64,000 nucleotides of DNA from Coix lacryma-jobi var. lacryma-jobi (GCA_009763385.1 CM019829.1:34637705-34701704), one strand, 5' to 3'; shown: positions 10,197-21,819, numbered from the stretch's first letter. Notes: generated by a model from the letters alone, not told the origin. Numbers and translations: made by a program.

Positions 10197-10984
10197 ATGG
10201 ATCGCGGCGTGGGCAAACCGCCGTTCTTTGATGGGACGAACTATGCGTATTGGAAGATACGCATGTCGGCCTGTCTGCAGAGTTTGGGTGCTTCTATTTG
10301 GATATTTGCAACTCTGCTGATTACGTGGTCTTGGCTGCTCGTGTCACTCAGCAATAGATCGATGAGCACGATGCCAATAGCCGAGCCCGTAATGCTCTCT
10401 TTTCTTGTTTGAGCATGGGTGAGTTTGATCATGTTTCTCACCTCGCTACGGGCTCGGGAGATCTGGGACACCCTCATGTGTTTCCATGAGGGCACCTCTC
10501 AAGTCAAAACCCGACTCTACGAGTCGTTCAAGCGTGAGTATGAGAACTTTCGACATCAGCCTGGCGAGACAATAGAAAGTTTATTCGCTCGCTTTCAGGT
10601 GATTGTCAACAGGATGAGGGCTAACAAGGAGTAGTTGCCTTTTGACGATCATGAGCGTGCTTTGAAGCTTTTGCACACTCTTGATCGATCTGTGTGGGAT
10701 TCCAAGGTTCAGGCGATCATTGAATCGCCTAACTATCAGACCCTCACATGCGATGAGCTCTTTAGTAAGCTCAAGTCCAGTGAGATTGACGCCATGTCGA
10801 GGGCTTCTTTTGTGAATCCTTCTGGCCCGACTATGGCTTTGGTTTCTGGCTCTTCCGCTAACCCCTCTGCTGGCTTTGCTCTTTCTTCAGTCTTTTCTGT
10901 CACAGAGGACCAGCTTGAATCGTTGGGGGATGATGAGTTGGCAATGCTCGCCAACCGGTTCTCGCGCGGTTCCACAACAACCGC
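10197..10984 (+). pseudogene. gag: Copia A gag, N-terminal part (broken)
   Basis: Starts MDRGVGKPPFFDGTNYAYWK, the conserved SIRE-type gag opening. A frameshift near 10300 moves the frame, 'caatag' near 10354 and 'gagtag' near 10632 create stops, and the later blocks (GETIESLFARFQVIVNRM, then VWDSKVQAIIESPNY and TLTCDELFSKLKSSEID) lie in different frames. The conserved blocks match the UBN2-type gag family that forms the Copia particle. The next ORF continues the same protein after a frame change near 10985. Confidence 0.85.
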
Positions 10985-12637
10985 ATGAACCGTCGCCACG
11001 GAGGAGGACGCTCAGGATGCTATGAGTGTGGCGACCCCGAACACTTCATCGCCAACTGCCCCAAGAAGAAGCATTCATCTGGGAAGGGCGATCATGGGCA
11101 CAAGTACGACTCCGGCAAGCGCAAGGAGAAGTATGTCCCCGCGAGGCACAAGCGGAGGGGCGGCTTCGACAAGGAGTACATCAAGAAGAAGTACTTGGAG
11201 AAGGCCCAAGCTGAGCAGCGTGCGTTCTTCGCCACGCTCAGCGACGTCGACGGCTCGGATGACGACTCCGCTTGCTCAAGCGATGACGAGTCTGAGAAGA
11301 AGAAGAGGATCGAGGACAAGCTGAACGGCCTCTGCTTCTTCGCCGACGACGACGGCTTTTGCACCATGGCGCTTGGTGATGAGGTCGATGGCAAGCTGGA
11401 GCACACCCCTCGGGACGACGACGACGACGACACCTCCCAGGTATCCCTCACCCACGACGAGCTTTCTGCTGAGGTTGAGAAGCTTACTGCCGCGCTCCTT
11501 AGTCAGGACAAGTTGCTTAGGCGTGCCGCTAGAGAGCGCAAGGAGTTTAGGCAGAAGTGGGAGGACACGGTGAGAGAGCTTGAGTTTGCCAAGTCCACCG
11601 TGGTCGTGTCGGAAGAGGTTGAGTGTGAGATGTGCACCACGCAAATGACTGACCTTCTCACTTTGAGAGGTAAGTATGCTGCGTTGGTAGGAGAGGTGGA
11701 TGAGCTGAAGGCTAGACCTTCTCTGTTAGGTGCGTGCAAGACTTGTCCTGTCTTGCAATCTGAGTTGGCAGAGAAGAATGCCAAGATTGTGTCTCTTGAG
11801 GAGGCAAACTCAGATAGCACTAGTGTGGCTAGGTGCGCTTTGTGTGAGGGTTTGGAGATGGAGATTGCGAATGTCAAGCATGGCAAGATGCAAACCAAGG
11901 AGGAAAACACATACCTTCGGACCATCTTGTCATGGGTCTCTTGTAGTGAGCCGCAGCTCGGGATGATGATCTCCCAATTTAAGCGAGCTGCTGGAGGTTC
12001 TGGTGTAGGTCTTGCTCAGGGTGTTGATCTTTCTGCTTTTGGGAAGATTGGAGAGTCGAGTGGTCTGAATCCTAGTAAGAAGCCCAACTCCACCACTACT
12101 CCCAAACTGACCAAGCTTCCATCCAAAGAGCCGGTCAAGCCTATCACCAAGGATGGGGTGTTTGAGGAACCTCCGAGAGCTCCACCCAAGAACCAAGTGT
12201 GGCATCCCAAACCCAACCACCTAAAGAACAAGCTAGATACAATGCCACCTATCCATGAGGAGTTGCCACAGAAGGGCAAAGTGATCCACACCCACAGTCA
12301 TGAGTACCAACAACCCCCTTTGCGTGCGGTGAGGTATCATTGTGATTTCTGTGGGAGAGATGGACACTTGAGCGAGTTCTGCTTTAGGCGCAAGAGAGAG
12401 GCGCGCCGTGCTAGGGAGATGAACAACCCGGACATGTACCATCCTTTTCATGATGTACATGCGCCGAATGTTCAGAGGAGAGCACCGAGACGTACTGCTT
12501 GGCCTAGAGGCGCAGTGCCTCAAGTTGTTAGGCCTAGGCCTCGTAGAGAGCGTTCCCGGCGGGAGCCTGCAGTTGCAGGTTTTGGACCCCGTGATGGAGG
12601 CTTTGTAGTTGAGCGCTACCCCCCACCCCAAGTTTGA
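10985..12637 (+). CDS. gag: Copia A gag, C-terminal ORF with two zinc knuckles (550 aa)
   Basis: Longest open Copia frame in the window. It carries a knuckle C12-X2-C15-X4-H20-X4-C25 and, near its end, a second knuckle C453-X2-C456-X4-H461-X4-C466. Between them are an acidic, serine-rich stretch (a run of Asp near residue 143-150), a charged probable coiled-coil segment (EVEKLTAALLSQDKLLRRAA) and a lysine/proline-rich linker. CX2CX4HX4C knuckles bind RNA in gag. The ATG at 10985 is an in-frame methionine, not the native start, because the N-terminal domain lies upstream in other frames. It ends just before the protease, which lies in another frame. Confidence 0.85.
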   Translation: MNRRHGGGRSGCYECGDPEHFIANCPKKKHSSGKGDHGHKYDSGKRKEKYVPARHKRRGGFDKEYIKKKYLEKAQAEQRAFFATLSDVDGSDDDSACSSDDESEKKKRIEDKLNGLCFFADDDGFCTMALGDEVDGKLEHTPRDDDDDDTSQVSLTHDELSAEVEKLTAALLSQDKLLRRAARERKEFRQKWEDTVRELEFAKSTVVVSEEVECEMCTTQMTDLLTLRGKYAALVGEVDELKARPSLLGACKTCPVLQSELAEKNAKIVSLEEANSDSTSVARCALCEGLEMEIANVKHGKMQTKEENTYLRTILSWVSCSEPQLGMMISQFKRAAGGSGVGLAQGVDLSAFGKIGESSGLNPSKKPNSTTTPKLTKLPSKEPVKPITKDGVFEEPPRAPPKNQVWHPKPNHLKNKLDTMPPIHEELPQKGKVIHTHSHEYQQPPLRAVRYHCDFCGRDGHLSEFCFRRKREARRAREMNNPDMYHPFHDVHAPNVQRRAPRRTAWPRGAVPQVVRPRPRRERSRREPAVAGFGPRDGGFVVERYPPPQV

Positions 12638-12840
12638 GTATCGCGGTGAGCGCTTCTTCCCTAGCGGACCACGTTTTCCTGTGCGTGGTCATCGCTACCC
12701 CCCGTAGACAGTCTAGGAGTGTTATTCTGCTAACCGTTCTTTTGAGCAGCCGGCCCAACACTGTATTCTCCTTACTTCACTAACCCCAGTGTTGGACCGT
12801 ATGCTCACCCTATGTCTTTTTATTGATGTAGGTAAAACGG

Positions 12841-13404
12841 TTGGAGGACGTTTGGTTGGTGGATTCCGGTTGCTCGAGGCACATTACTGGAAACGCCAAG
12901 TGGTTCTCCAGCCTTAGCCCTGTTGCCGAAAAGGAGTACATAACCTTCGGCGACAATAGTAAAGGTAAGGTGTTGTCTCGCGAATCGATGCGGGTTAATG
13001 AGCACTTTGTGTTACGCGATGTTGCTCTTGTTTCTAACCTGCATTTTAACTTGCTTTCTGTTTCGCAACTTTTTGATGATGACTACGAGATTCGTTTTAA
13101 ACCGAACCTTAGTCGCATCTTAGATCCTCAAGGCGATCTTGTATGTCTGATTTCGCCCTTTGGGAAAGTTTTTCGTGCGAATTTCTCGGAGTCGTTTGGT
13201 TCTTCTCGCTGTCTTTTGGCTAGTCCTTCTTCCTCCGATCTTTGGAAGTGGCATAGGAGGCTCGGTCATTTAAGCTTCGACTTGCTTGCAAGACTTAGCT
13301 CACTTGGCCTAATCCGAGGATTGCCCAAGCTTTCGATGGAGAAGGATCTAGTTTGCCATTCTTGTAGACATGGGAAGATGGTTGCCGCTCCCACCATCCA
13401 GTGA
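12841..13404 (+). CDS. pol: Copia A protease and integrase N-terminal domain (187 aa)
   Basis: The aspartic protease motif DSGCSRH begins at 12862 (residues 8-14). Downstream is the zinc-binding pre-integrase segment H138-X4-H143 ... C172-X2-C175 of Copia integrase, within the block WHRRLGHLSFDLLARLSSLG. The frame opens with TTG, not ATG, and would have been read as part of a gag-pol fusion. A frameshift around 12630-12650 separates it from gag, and another after 13404 separates it from the integrase core. Protease cleaves the polyprotein. Confidence 0.88.
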   Translation: MEDVWLVDSGCSRHITGNAKWFSSLSPVAEKEYITFGDNSKGKVLSRESMRVNEHFVLRDVALVSNLHFNLLSVSQLFDDDYEIRFKPNLSRILDPQGDLVCLISPFGKVFRANFSESFGSSRCLLASPSSSDLWKWHRRLGHLSFDLLARLSSLGLIRGLPKLSMEKDLVCHSCRHGKMVAAPTIQ

Positions 13405-14262
13405 CTAAGGTCATGACCTCGCACCCTGGATAGCTTTTACATATGAACCTTGTTGGTCCGGCTCGGGTGAGCTCGTTTGGTGGCAAGTGGTATGTTTTGG
13501 TTGTTGTTGATGACTTTTCGAGGTATTCGTGGGTCTTCTTTTGACTGAGAAACTGAGACTTTCTCCTTCGCTCGCAATCTGATTTTGCGTCTTCAGAACG
13601 AGTTCCCTTTGAACTCGATGCGAGCTATTAGAAGTGATAATGGTCCGAATTCAAAAATTCGATTTTGAGAAGTTTTGTAACCGCTTTTGGTTTGGAGCAT
13701 CAGTTTTCTTCCCCCTACACACCCGCCCCAAAATGTTGGTGAGAGGAAGAATCGGACCCTTGTTGAGATGGCCAACAATGCTCGATGAGCATAGGACTCC
13801 AGGCGCTATTGGGCCGAGCTATGAACACTGCAGCTACATTTCAAATCGCATTTTCTGAAGCCTTTTTGAAGAGACTTCTTATGAGTTGCGTTTTGGTCGC
13901 CAGCCCAAGGTGAGTTATTTTTGAGTCTTCGGTTGCCACTGTTTTATTTGAAAAAGGGTAACCTGGACAAGTTTGAGTCTCGATCTTCTGACGGGGTAGT
14001 TTTGGTTATGGCACTCACAAGCGAAGCATACGTGTACTTAACCTTGATACTAACCGAGTCATGGAGACCAGATGTCACCTTCGATGAGACTCTTGTTTCT
14101 CCTTCTTCTCTTTTGGAGCGTGCAGGTGATCATGAGGTTTGGAGAGCCTCTTTTGATGACAGTGACGAGGGTGCTTGAAGGTATGGATGATCCAGCACCC
14201 CCTCCACCTGCCGCGCCGCAAAGAGCGGCCTCGACAACGCTCACTCACGGCCCCGACACCTC
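13405..14262 (+). pseudogene. pol: Copia A integrase core and linker (broken)
   Basis: Fragments of the integrase core in several frames: VVVDDFSRYSWVFF near 13500 (first catalytic Asp region), SDNG near 13636 (second Asp), then a C-terminal SSDGVVL block near 13995 that in other copies reads SSDGVFLGYG. The linker rich in Pro and Ala ends at THGPDTS, where chromovirus G1 is inserted. After G1 the frame continues with SSWGPV at 29209 onward, which confirms that the insertion split one reading frame. Confidence 0.85.
14258..14262. repeat. Target-site duplication ACCTC, left copy (G1)
   Basis: ACCTC precedes the TGTAACA start at 14263 and is repeated at 29209-29213 after the GTTACA end at 29208. 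Confidence 0.95.
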
Positions 14263-17200
14263 TGTAACAAACCGACCAATTTATAAGAGCACAAGTACGA
14301 AATTCTCCGCCGAGGCAGTAAATTTGTGGCACTTGAGCCCCTATAAACCCGGTAGTCCGTGAAATCACGAAGGATTTCAAACTTTCCAACATCAACAACA
14401 TAGGATCGTAATATTCAGCATCGACCGTCACACGACAGAGATTACATAAATAGTTCGGAGTAGCAACTTAGTTATTACAAACCATGTTCGAAAAAGTAGC
14501 GGGAGCTTAACTTGAAACATAGTTCTGAAATTCACCCACGCACACTTAGTGATTACAGTGCCATTTAGTAGTCATCCTTAACATAGCAAAAGATACGAAC
14601 AGAAGAGGTCATTGCCCGTGACCTAGATATCACCCGAGGCTGGAAAGAGACAATTGATGCAATAACCATGGAAGACCTGGCCATCTGCAACAACAAAGGG
14701 TAGAACCCTGAGTACGAGAAGGTACTCAGCTAGACTTACCCGCCTTAAACCAGAAATAAGTTGACCTCAAGGAGTATGCAAGGCTAGTATATAGTGGAGG
14801 CTGGTAATGGACCACATTTTTGCATAAAAGCCATTTGTTAATTAAGTAGTTCTCCTGCCTTTAGCTGTCAATTTAAATAGTAATTATCCTATTTACTAGA
14901 TTAGCAAACTGCACTATAGCAAACATGGTAGTGATCCAACAATCACCAAAAATGTAACAAACAGACCGAGTGAACCATTTCCAAAAGTATTATGATAGCT
15001 GTCTCGTGTTCCACATTTTTCAGTATCAAGGTCGATCAGCGTTCGAGTCAAGTGCTCACTATCCAGGAGCGATGGCGATTATAATCGATTCCTAACCAGC
15101 TGGTGATTTATTTCCCACACAAACCACACCCACCCGTCGGTGAGCTACAGATGACCACAACATTGTTCCAGGAGTCGCGGTTTCAACCGCCACCATCACA
15201 CCCGGAGGCAAGCCCGACTGCCAAGGAGTTGGACTTAACCACCATCACCCGGGTCTTACTATTCGCGCCCCCGCGTCCCACTAACTCTCCACCGTGGCTT
15301 CGGCTGATGCGTAGGACCTGAGAGCCGGCCTGGAACAATGAGCGGCTTCGCGGTCGGAACGAGTTATCCTTCCAGCTAAATGTGGGACATGCGTTCAACA
15401 TGACAAGAAGTCTATCTTACAAGATACTGATTCCCATAAAACACGGCTAGAAATACTGTAGCATACACTACAGGAATCTGCCGATCTCCATTTTCCACAA
15501 CACTCAGTTATCCCACTTAATGGAAATATCCGGTTAATCGGCCAAGTAACCACCTATTACTCGCGGGTAACATGAAGGTTGCCCGACTTCTACCGGTCTA
15601 AGCAATTCTAAGCATAACTCGGACCTGATTCTATATAGGTATCAAGGTAATATTTCAAGATAACAAGGTATGAATAGTGATGCATCAACGGTATCAAACA
15701 ACTCCTATACTTAATGCAACAAACATAAACAGATTAAGTTAATTATAAACTGTAGGTAGTTAGAAATGCTCCGGGGCTTGCCTTTCTCGAAGGTGCTCGG
15801 TTGGTGATTCGGGCACTCCGGAAGTTCTTCTCAAACTCTTCCCCGACAGCTCCTGGTTCCTGCTCCTGGGGCTGCTCCTCGTTTTCCTCTGCTATCACTG
15901 TCTCTTCTACCGAACCTGTTATGATGCATATGCGAGAATGAATGGATGATACATGGGCATAGAAAATGCATTGCAATTGAATTGACCGAATAGGTGCATA
16001 TTTCCTCTCCGGTAGAGTACACTTCTATTTAGAGAGAAGCTACACCACTCATGCAAAATACAGTCAACATGCATACACTGAAAACTATTTTTACCTCTAC
16101 TGGTTTCCACATAAAAGAGACACAAAAGCTTAATTAAATAAACTAATTATTCTACTAAAACAAGCTTATAACTAACTGCACCTTATAGCTAACAGCTTTA
16201 GAAAAATCTACAAAAATTACTGTAGGTTCCTAACAAAAATAAAGCATATGTACAAATTTCAGGACAATTGCATATCTACATAATTCTGTATGAAAAAGAC
16301 AAATATCAGGGTGAAAAGATACTTTGAACTACACCCTATCTTAAAAAGTGTCAAACAACAAATTTCATATTTTTGTTTAGAACTTTTTAGCATAAGAGCA
16401 GTCTATAAAAATTATGAGACTCAAATTCCATATATTTTAATTACTACAAATTATACAAGAAAACAGCATTTAATTAATTTAAAGGTTAACTTCAAATTAT
16501 TTCACAACCAAACAGTAGTTATCATTTTTCTGTGACTCTACATCACCTACACAGTTCATCAAAACAAATCCCATATTTTTATGAGCAAAACATGATTTAT
16601 TATACATTAAACAAGATATCAGCCTAAACAAATTAATTACTACTGCACATAAAAATTATTATAACAGGGCATATTATATTTTTCATGTACAGATCTCATC
16701 AAAACAAACTTAACAAAATTGGTTTCACATTTATTGGATTAACAGAACTTAAGTTATGATTTAAACAAGCATTATCAGCATTTCTGAAAAACATATATTC
16801 AAAACACTAAACCCTAACTGCTACATGCACCCGACACAACTGCACCCAAGCGACTGACAACCGGGGCCCGTGGTCAAAGCGACCCCACCTGTCACACACA
16901 GGAAAAACAGAGGAGGCGTTGACCTCGCCGGAGCTCGCCGACGGCGGCTCCTCCGGCGAAACCATCACCACCTAACGACTCTACTCAACCATCCGCGTCG
17001 AATGGTACCCCACTCGACCCTAGCGACACGACGGATCGAGCACGACGCCGGCAATGGCGGCCACGGCGGCGCGGGCTCACCACGCCGGGCATCTCCGGCC
17101 ATGCCGAGGCTAACCAACCACGATTCCCTACTCCTCGAACTCCCACGGATCTAGCGCAAGGCTCAGACGCCACTGATTCACTCCGAAAGCTCGGGACCAC

Positions 17201-18433
17201 GCCATGCCATTCTCCGGCAACAATGGCGGACGGCGGCGATGGCGGACCGAGGCAACCAAACCCTAATCGGCTAAACCGACTTCACTACCTTCTTCCTGGA
17301 CGCGCACTGACTGACGAACGCTAGCTAAAACATCTTGGAACCCACGGGAAGGGAGCCGACCACGGCGGACCGAGCTCGGCGGTCATGGCGGCCATGGCGG
17401 AAGCTCGTCCCGCGGCTTACCTAGGCACTTCTAGCGAGAGCTGGCTACGGCACGCGAAGCAGGAGGTGGAGGCGAGGTTGGCGGTGGGTTTTGCGGGGAG
17501 AAACACGGCGAGACGACGGCGGACGGCGACTTCCCCCTTTTCGCCCGCGCGGTCGCCGGCGAGAGCGCAAGGCAAAGCAGAGAGGAGAGTGAGCGCGTCT
17601 GGGAGGAGAGAGCGTGCGCGGGCGGTCAAGGCGCCCACGCCGCGCGCGCTGGCTGGTTTGGCCGGAATCGGGCGCCACGCGGCGGGGATTCCTTCCTGCG
17701 CGCGGTCGGCCACGACGCCGGCGAGTTCAAACTGAATCCCGCGATTCAGTTAACTCCCGGGCCGACTGACGGCGATTTTTGAACACGATTAACTCACTAA
17801 CCACTCCATCAAACGCTAAACCAACTGCACCACTGGTTAGAGCTATACACCGACTGCAACTTTGGTTACAAGATCGATCACTGGTTCGGCTTGGGTTGGG
17901 CTCAGATCGATGCCAAACATGGCCTGACCGAACTGGTTTTCAGAGTTAGGACTTAGGAAAATTTCCAAGTCTAAAACCCTTCCAATTCTGTCTTGTGGAC
18001 CCTAAAACACCATGCTAAACCCATTTTCATGAGTTGGTCCTTAAACAACTTTTGTTCTATACTAAATTCTACACACTTTTGCTTAAGGGCCCACAGCCAT
18101 GCAAAGCTTCTATCAAGGAGGTCTTTGTTAGTCAAACAAAAGGACTTTAGAGGCTCTATAGGGTTGACTAGGGTTTAACTACTTGATTAGGCAAAATGTC
18201 CAGCATAACCATGCCTTCATTTTGACTCCTCAACAAAGTTAGATGGTTAGAAAGACTTAACCACTCCAAAGCAAGACAAGCAACACTTCATCAAAGCAAA
18301 CTTATAAGCAAGCAAGCACATGAAATGACATTTTATGTGAGAAAAAGAATAACATATGAATGCTTCATGATCATGAGATGATTATGCATGATGAGAAATG
18401 ATGTCATGCTAGCTTAACACCAGAGGTGTTACA
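14263..18433 (-). mobile_element. G1 3' LTR
   Basis: 4171 bp, paired with 25040-29208. In minus sense it starts TGTAACACCTCTGG and ends GGTTTGTTACA. The middle (about 16850-17750) is strongly GC-rich with GGCGG-type repeats; the flanking parts (about 16100-16800 and 17770-18400) are AT-rich. ORFs seen within it are unrelated to known proteins and are repeated in the other LTR, so they are not annotated as genes. The conserved stem-loop lies at 14708-14729. Confidence 0.93.
14708..14729 (-). promoter_or_regulatory. Conserved LTR stem-loop, G1 3' LTR
   Basis: Minus-sense CTGAGTAC/GTACTCAG with a six-base loop. It is preceded in sense by GGGTAAGT and followed by TTGTTGTTGCAG. An identical copy lies at 25484-25505 in the 5' LTR. 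Confidence 0.6.
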
Positions 18434-18448
18434 GCCCTTCCCCCTTAA
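18434..18448 (-). promoter_or_regulatory. Polypurine tract of G1
   Basis: In minus sense AAGGGGGAAGGGCTG directly precedes the 3' LTR. It primes plus-strand DNA synthesis. The pol stop codon TAA (18445-18447) overlaps its start, so there is no 3' UTR. Confidence 0.85.
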
Positions 18449-18747
18449 AGAAATCTCGTCCCGAGATTTACTGACCATTGCTTATGGAACGATGGATAAA
18501 CTTTCTGGAGATAGTCTTCCGTTTCCCAGGTTGCATCTCCGTCATCATGACGACTCCATAGAACTTTATACACCTTTACTAAGCGATTGCGAGTTACTCT
18601 TTCTTTGCTGTCCAAAACTCGCACGGGTTGCTCTTGATATGTGAGGTCTGATGCTAGCTTCAACTCTTGAGGTTCTATTCTTTCTTCCGGTACACGTAGA
18701 CACTTCTTTAACTGTGAAACATGAAAAACTGGAAAGATCGAACTCAT
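18445..18747 (-). pseudogene. pol: G1 integrase C-terminus with chromodomain
   Basis: The frame reads FPVFHVSQLKKCL near residues 5-17, the usual end of Gypsy integrase, then a chromodomain-like segment at about residues 38-86 with YKVLW, ATWE and a C-terminal helix EDYLQKVYP. The first aromatic residue of the methyl-lysine cage is not evident, as in the chromodomain subgroup found in several plant chromoviruses. It ends at a TAA overlapping the polypurine tract. It is split from the main pol frame by a shift near 18790-18830. Chromodomains are known to steer integration toward heterochromatin. Confidence 0.85.
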
Positions 18748-18790
18748 AGCTTCGGGTAACTGGAGTTGATAAGATACTTCTCCCTTTCTT

Positions 18791-20989
18791 TCAAGATACG
18801 ATATGGTCCAACATATCTCGGGCTAGCTTCCTTTTAATGCCGAACCTTTGTACTCCCCTCATCGGAGTTACTTTTAGGTAAACATGATCTCCCTTCTTAA
18901 ACTCCAACGGCCTTCTTCTTTTATCGGCATAACTTTTCTGTCGGGATTGTGCTGCTTGTAAGTGTTGATGGATGATCTGAACCTTTTTCTCGGCTTCTGC
19001 CACGAAGTCTATTCCAAAATATCTCCTTTCCCCTGGTTCTATCCAGTTTAACGGAGTCACACACTTACGTCCATATAAAGCTTCAAATGGTGCCATCTTG
19101 ATACTCTCTTGATAGCTATTATTGTACGAGAACTCTGCTAACGGTAGCCATGATTCCCATGATCCTTTGGAGGATAACACACAAGCTCTGAGCATATCTT
19201 CAAGCACTTGATTCACTCTTTCGGTTTGACCTGCGGTCTGAGGATGATAAGCTGTACTGTGAATCAACTTCGTTCCCAAACCTTTATGTAACTGCTGCCA
19301 AAAGTGCGCGGTGAACTGAGATCCACGATCTGAAACAATTGTCTTTGGTATTCCATGCAAACGCACAATCTCTTTGATGTAGATATCTGCATACCGAGGC
19401 GGTCGATATCCGGTTTTGACTGGAATAAAGTGAGCAGATTTGGTCAAACGATCCACTATTACCCAAATAGAATTATTTCCTTTTTCTGAGGTGGGTAATC
19501 CGGTTATGAAATCCATACTGATGTCTTCCCATTTCCAAACAGGCACAGATAACGGTTGTAACAACCCTGCAGGTTTCATATGCACTGCCTTAACTCTGCA
19601 ACAAGTATCACACCTTGCAACATAGGCTGCTATCTCTTTCTTCATCTTGGTCCACCAAAAACGAGATTGTAGGTCATGATACATCTTACTGCTTCCTGGG
19701 TGAAGAGATAACTTAGATAAGTGGGCCTCATCTAAGATTTTATCCTTGAGATCTTTGTTCTTTGGCACGACAAGACGATCCCTGAACCATAACACTCCTT
19801 GTTCATCCAACTTAAAAGAAGTTAAAGGATCTTTTAACATCTTTCGCTTGATATGAGCAACTCCTTTATCTGACTTCTGAGCTTCCATGATCTGACTCTC
19901 TAGCGAGCAACCTAACTGAATGTTGAACAAAACTTCTGGATGTATCAGGTTAAACTTTTCTTCAAACAACGGTTGCACCACAACACAGTGCGATTTCCGA
20001 CTTAAAGCATCTGCAACCACATTGGCCTTTCCTGGGTGATAGTGAACTTGCAAGTTATAGTCCTTTATCAGCTCCAGCCATCTTCGCTGTCTCATGTTCA
20101 ACTCAGGTTGAGTGAAGATATACTTCAGACTTTTGTGATCGGTATAGATGTTGCACACATTTCCCAACAAGTAGTGTCTCCATATCTTTAGAGCATGCAC
20201 TACTGCCGCTAATTCCAAATCATGTGTAGGATAGTTAACCTCATGTTTCCTTAACTGTCTTGAGGCATACGCTATCACGCGTCCATCTTGCATTAGCACA
20301 CAGCCCAAACCTATCTTGGATGCGTCACAAAACACATCAAAAGGTTTCTCTATATCCGGTTGAGCCAAAACAGGGGCAGTGGTCAACAGTTCCCGTAAGA
20401 TTCGGAAAGCTGCTTCGCACTCCTCTGTCCAAACAAACTTCACATCCTTCTGTAGCAACGATGTCATCGGTTTTGCAATCTTGGAGAAATCCGGAATGAA
20501 GCGACGATAGTAACCAGCCAAACCTAGAAAACTTCTGACTTCCGTGACGGTGGTTGGTGCCTTCCAATCCATAACCTCTTGTACCTTTCCAGGATCCACT
20601 GAGATTCCATCTCCTGATAACACATGTCCAAGAAAATGAACTTTCTTCAACCAGAACTCACACTTACTGAACTTAGCATATAACTTATGCTCTCGAAGCC
20701 TTGTTAGAACTATCCTCAAGTGTTCCGCATGATCCTCTTCGTTCTCTGAATATATCAAGATATCATCCAAAAAGACTATCACAAACCGATCCAACTCAGG
20801 CATAAACACAGAATTCATTAGATACATAAAGTATGCAGGAGCATTTGTCAAGCCAAACGACATGACAAGATACTCATACAACCCGTACCTAGTGGAAAAA
20901 GCCGTTTTAGGTATATCCTTAGGTCTGATCTTGATCTGATGGTACCCTGATCTTAAGTCTATCTTGGAAAACACTCTAGCTCTCGTCAA
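18791..20989 (-). CDS. pol: G1 reverse transcriptase, RNase H and integrase (732-aa open frame)
   Basis: Part of a Gypsy polyprotein. Reverse transcriptase: SGYHQIK near residue 14, MSFGLTNAPA at 43-52, catalytic FLDD at 73-76. RNase H: acidic residues D222 (CDAS), E259, D284 (YTDHKS) and D327 (VVADALS). Integrase: zinc residues H423, H430, C460 and C463; catalytic D493 (MDFITG), D554 (SDRGSQF) and E590 (QTE), with the D-35-E spacing. All catalytic residues are present. The methionine at 20989 is internal; the first RT motifs lie upstream in another frame. The end is out of frame: one base appears to be missing near 18829 relative to the conserved integrase end. Confidence 0.93.
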   Translation of the reverse strand: MTRARVFSKIDLRSGYHQIKIRPKDIPKTAFSTRYGLYEYLVMSFGLTNAPAYFMYLMNSVFMPELDRFVIVFLDDILIYSENEEDHAEHLRIVLTRLREHKLYAKFSKCEFWLKKVHFLGHVLSGDGISVDPGKVQEVMDWKAPTTVTEVRSFLGLAGYYRRFIPDFSKIAKPMTSLLQKDVKFVWTEECEAAFRILRELLTTAPVLAQPDIEKPFDVFCDASKIGLGCVLMQDGRVIAYASRQLRKHEVNYPTHDLELAAVVHALKIWRHYLLGNVCNIYTDHKSLKYIFTQPELNMRQRRWLELIKDYNLQVHYHPGKANVVADALSRKSHCVVVQPLFEEKFNLIHPEVLFNIQLGCSLESQIMEAQKSDKGVAHIKRKMLKDPLTSFKLDEQGVLWFRDRLVVPKNKDLKDKILDEAHLSKLSLHPGSSKMYHDLQSRFWWTKMKKEIAAYVARCDTCCRVKAVHMKPAGLLQPLSVPVWKWEDISMDFITGLPTSEKGNNSIWVIVDRLTKSAHFIPVKTGYRPPRYADIYIKEIVRLHGIPKTIVSDRGSQFTAHFWQQLHKGLGTKLIHSTAYHPQTAGQTERVNQVLEDMLRACVLSSKGSWESWLPLAEFSYNNSYQESIKMAPFEALYGRKCVTPLNWIEPGERRYFGIDFVAEAEKKVQIIHQHLQAAQSRQKSYADKRRRPLEFKKGDHVYLKVTPMRGVQRFGIKRKLARDMLDHIVS

Positions 20990-21475
20990 CTGATCAAAAG
21001 GATATCAATCCGAGGTAAAGGATACTTATTCTTGACTGTTACTGCATTCAAAGGCCTGTAATCCACACACATACGCAGACTTTTATCCTTCCTTCTTTCA
21101 CGAAGAGCGCAGGACATCCCCACTCGGATGAACTTGGTTGAATCAAACCTTATCCAACAACTCTTTCAACTGAACCTTCAACTCCGCTAACTCATTAGGA
21201 GGCATACGATACGGTCTTCTGGATATAGGTGCTGTTCCAGGTATCAACTCTATTGCAAACTCCACATCCCTATCCGGAGGTAAACCAGGTAACTCATCTG
21301 GAAACACATCTGGAAACTCACATACTACAGGGATTTCCTGAAGATCTGCCACTTGCACTGCACAACTCATAGCACTGAGATTAAGACGGTCAGGAAGAAA
21401 CACTTGAAATCTTTTGTTTTCCTCGGGGTCCTTCAAAGAATTATCCTTCTTCCGGTATCTAAGACCACTTCCCAC
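20990..21475 (-). pseudogene. pol: G1 reverse transcriptase, N-terminal part (broken)
   Basis: Contains FPDVFPDELPGLPPDRDVEF and the block RRPYRMPPNELAELK, which open the Gypsy reverse transcriptase domain, ending LKELLDKV. A disrupted stretch at about 20995-21140 holds remnants of the VDYRPLNA motif. Frames change near 21142 and 20990. It should be continuous with the 732-aa frame. Confidence 0.85.
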
Positions 21476-21536
21476 TTTTTCATCCAGTCCATTCCGAGGA
21501 TAACATCCAAGGATAGACCTGGCATGACTACTAGGC

Positions 21537-21812
21537 TTACTCGATACCGCTTACCTTCCAAACTAAGAGTAGCTCCACATACCACTTGATTAGACAACAC
21601 ACTTGCACTAGCTGAGTTATTCGAAACCCAAAATCCATTGTTACCATTTCCTGATTATGCTTAAGTGCAAATGCTTGACTTACAAAAGAATGGGATGAAC
21701 CAGAATCAAACAAAACAACTGCAGAGATATTGTTGATAGAGAACATACCAGCTGTTACAGGCTCACCCTCTGAGATGCCTTCCAAGGAGGTATGATGCAC
21801 ACGAGCTTGCAC
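21537..21812 (-). pseudogene. pol: G1 aspartic protease
   Basis: Motif LFDSGSSHSF with the catalytic DSG at 21699-21707, inside the block GMFSINNISAVV, typical of Gypsy retropepsins. It releases gag and pol products. The end of the domain changes frame near 21610, so it is not open through to reverse transcriptase. Confidence 0.85.
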
Positions 21813-21819
21813 TGGATTG

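Noticed and set aside
17385..17735. GC-rich open frames in the G1 LTR (also 28158-28545) as host genes
   Set aside because: They are repeated in both LTRs, run on both strands in several frames as expected for GC-rich sequence, and show no recognised domain.
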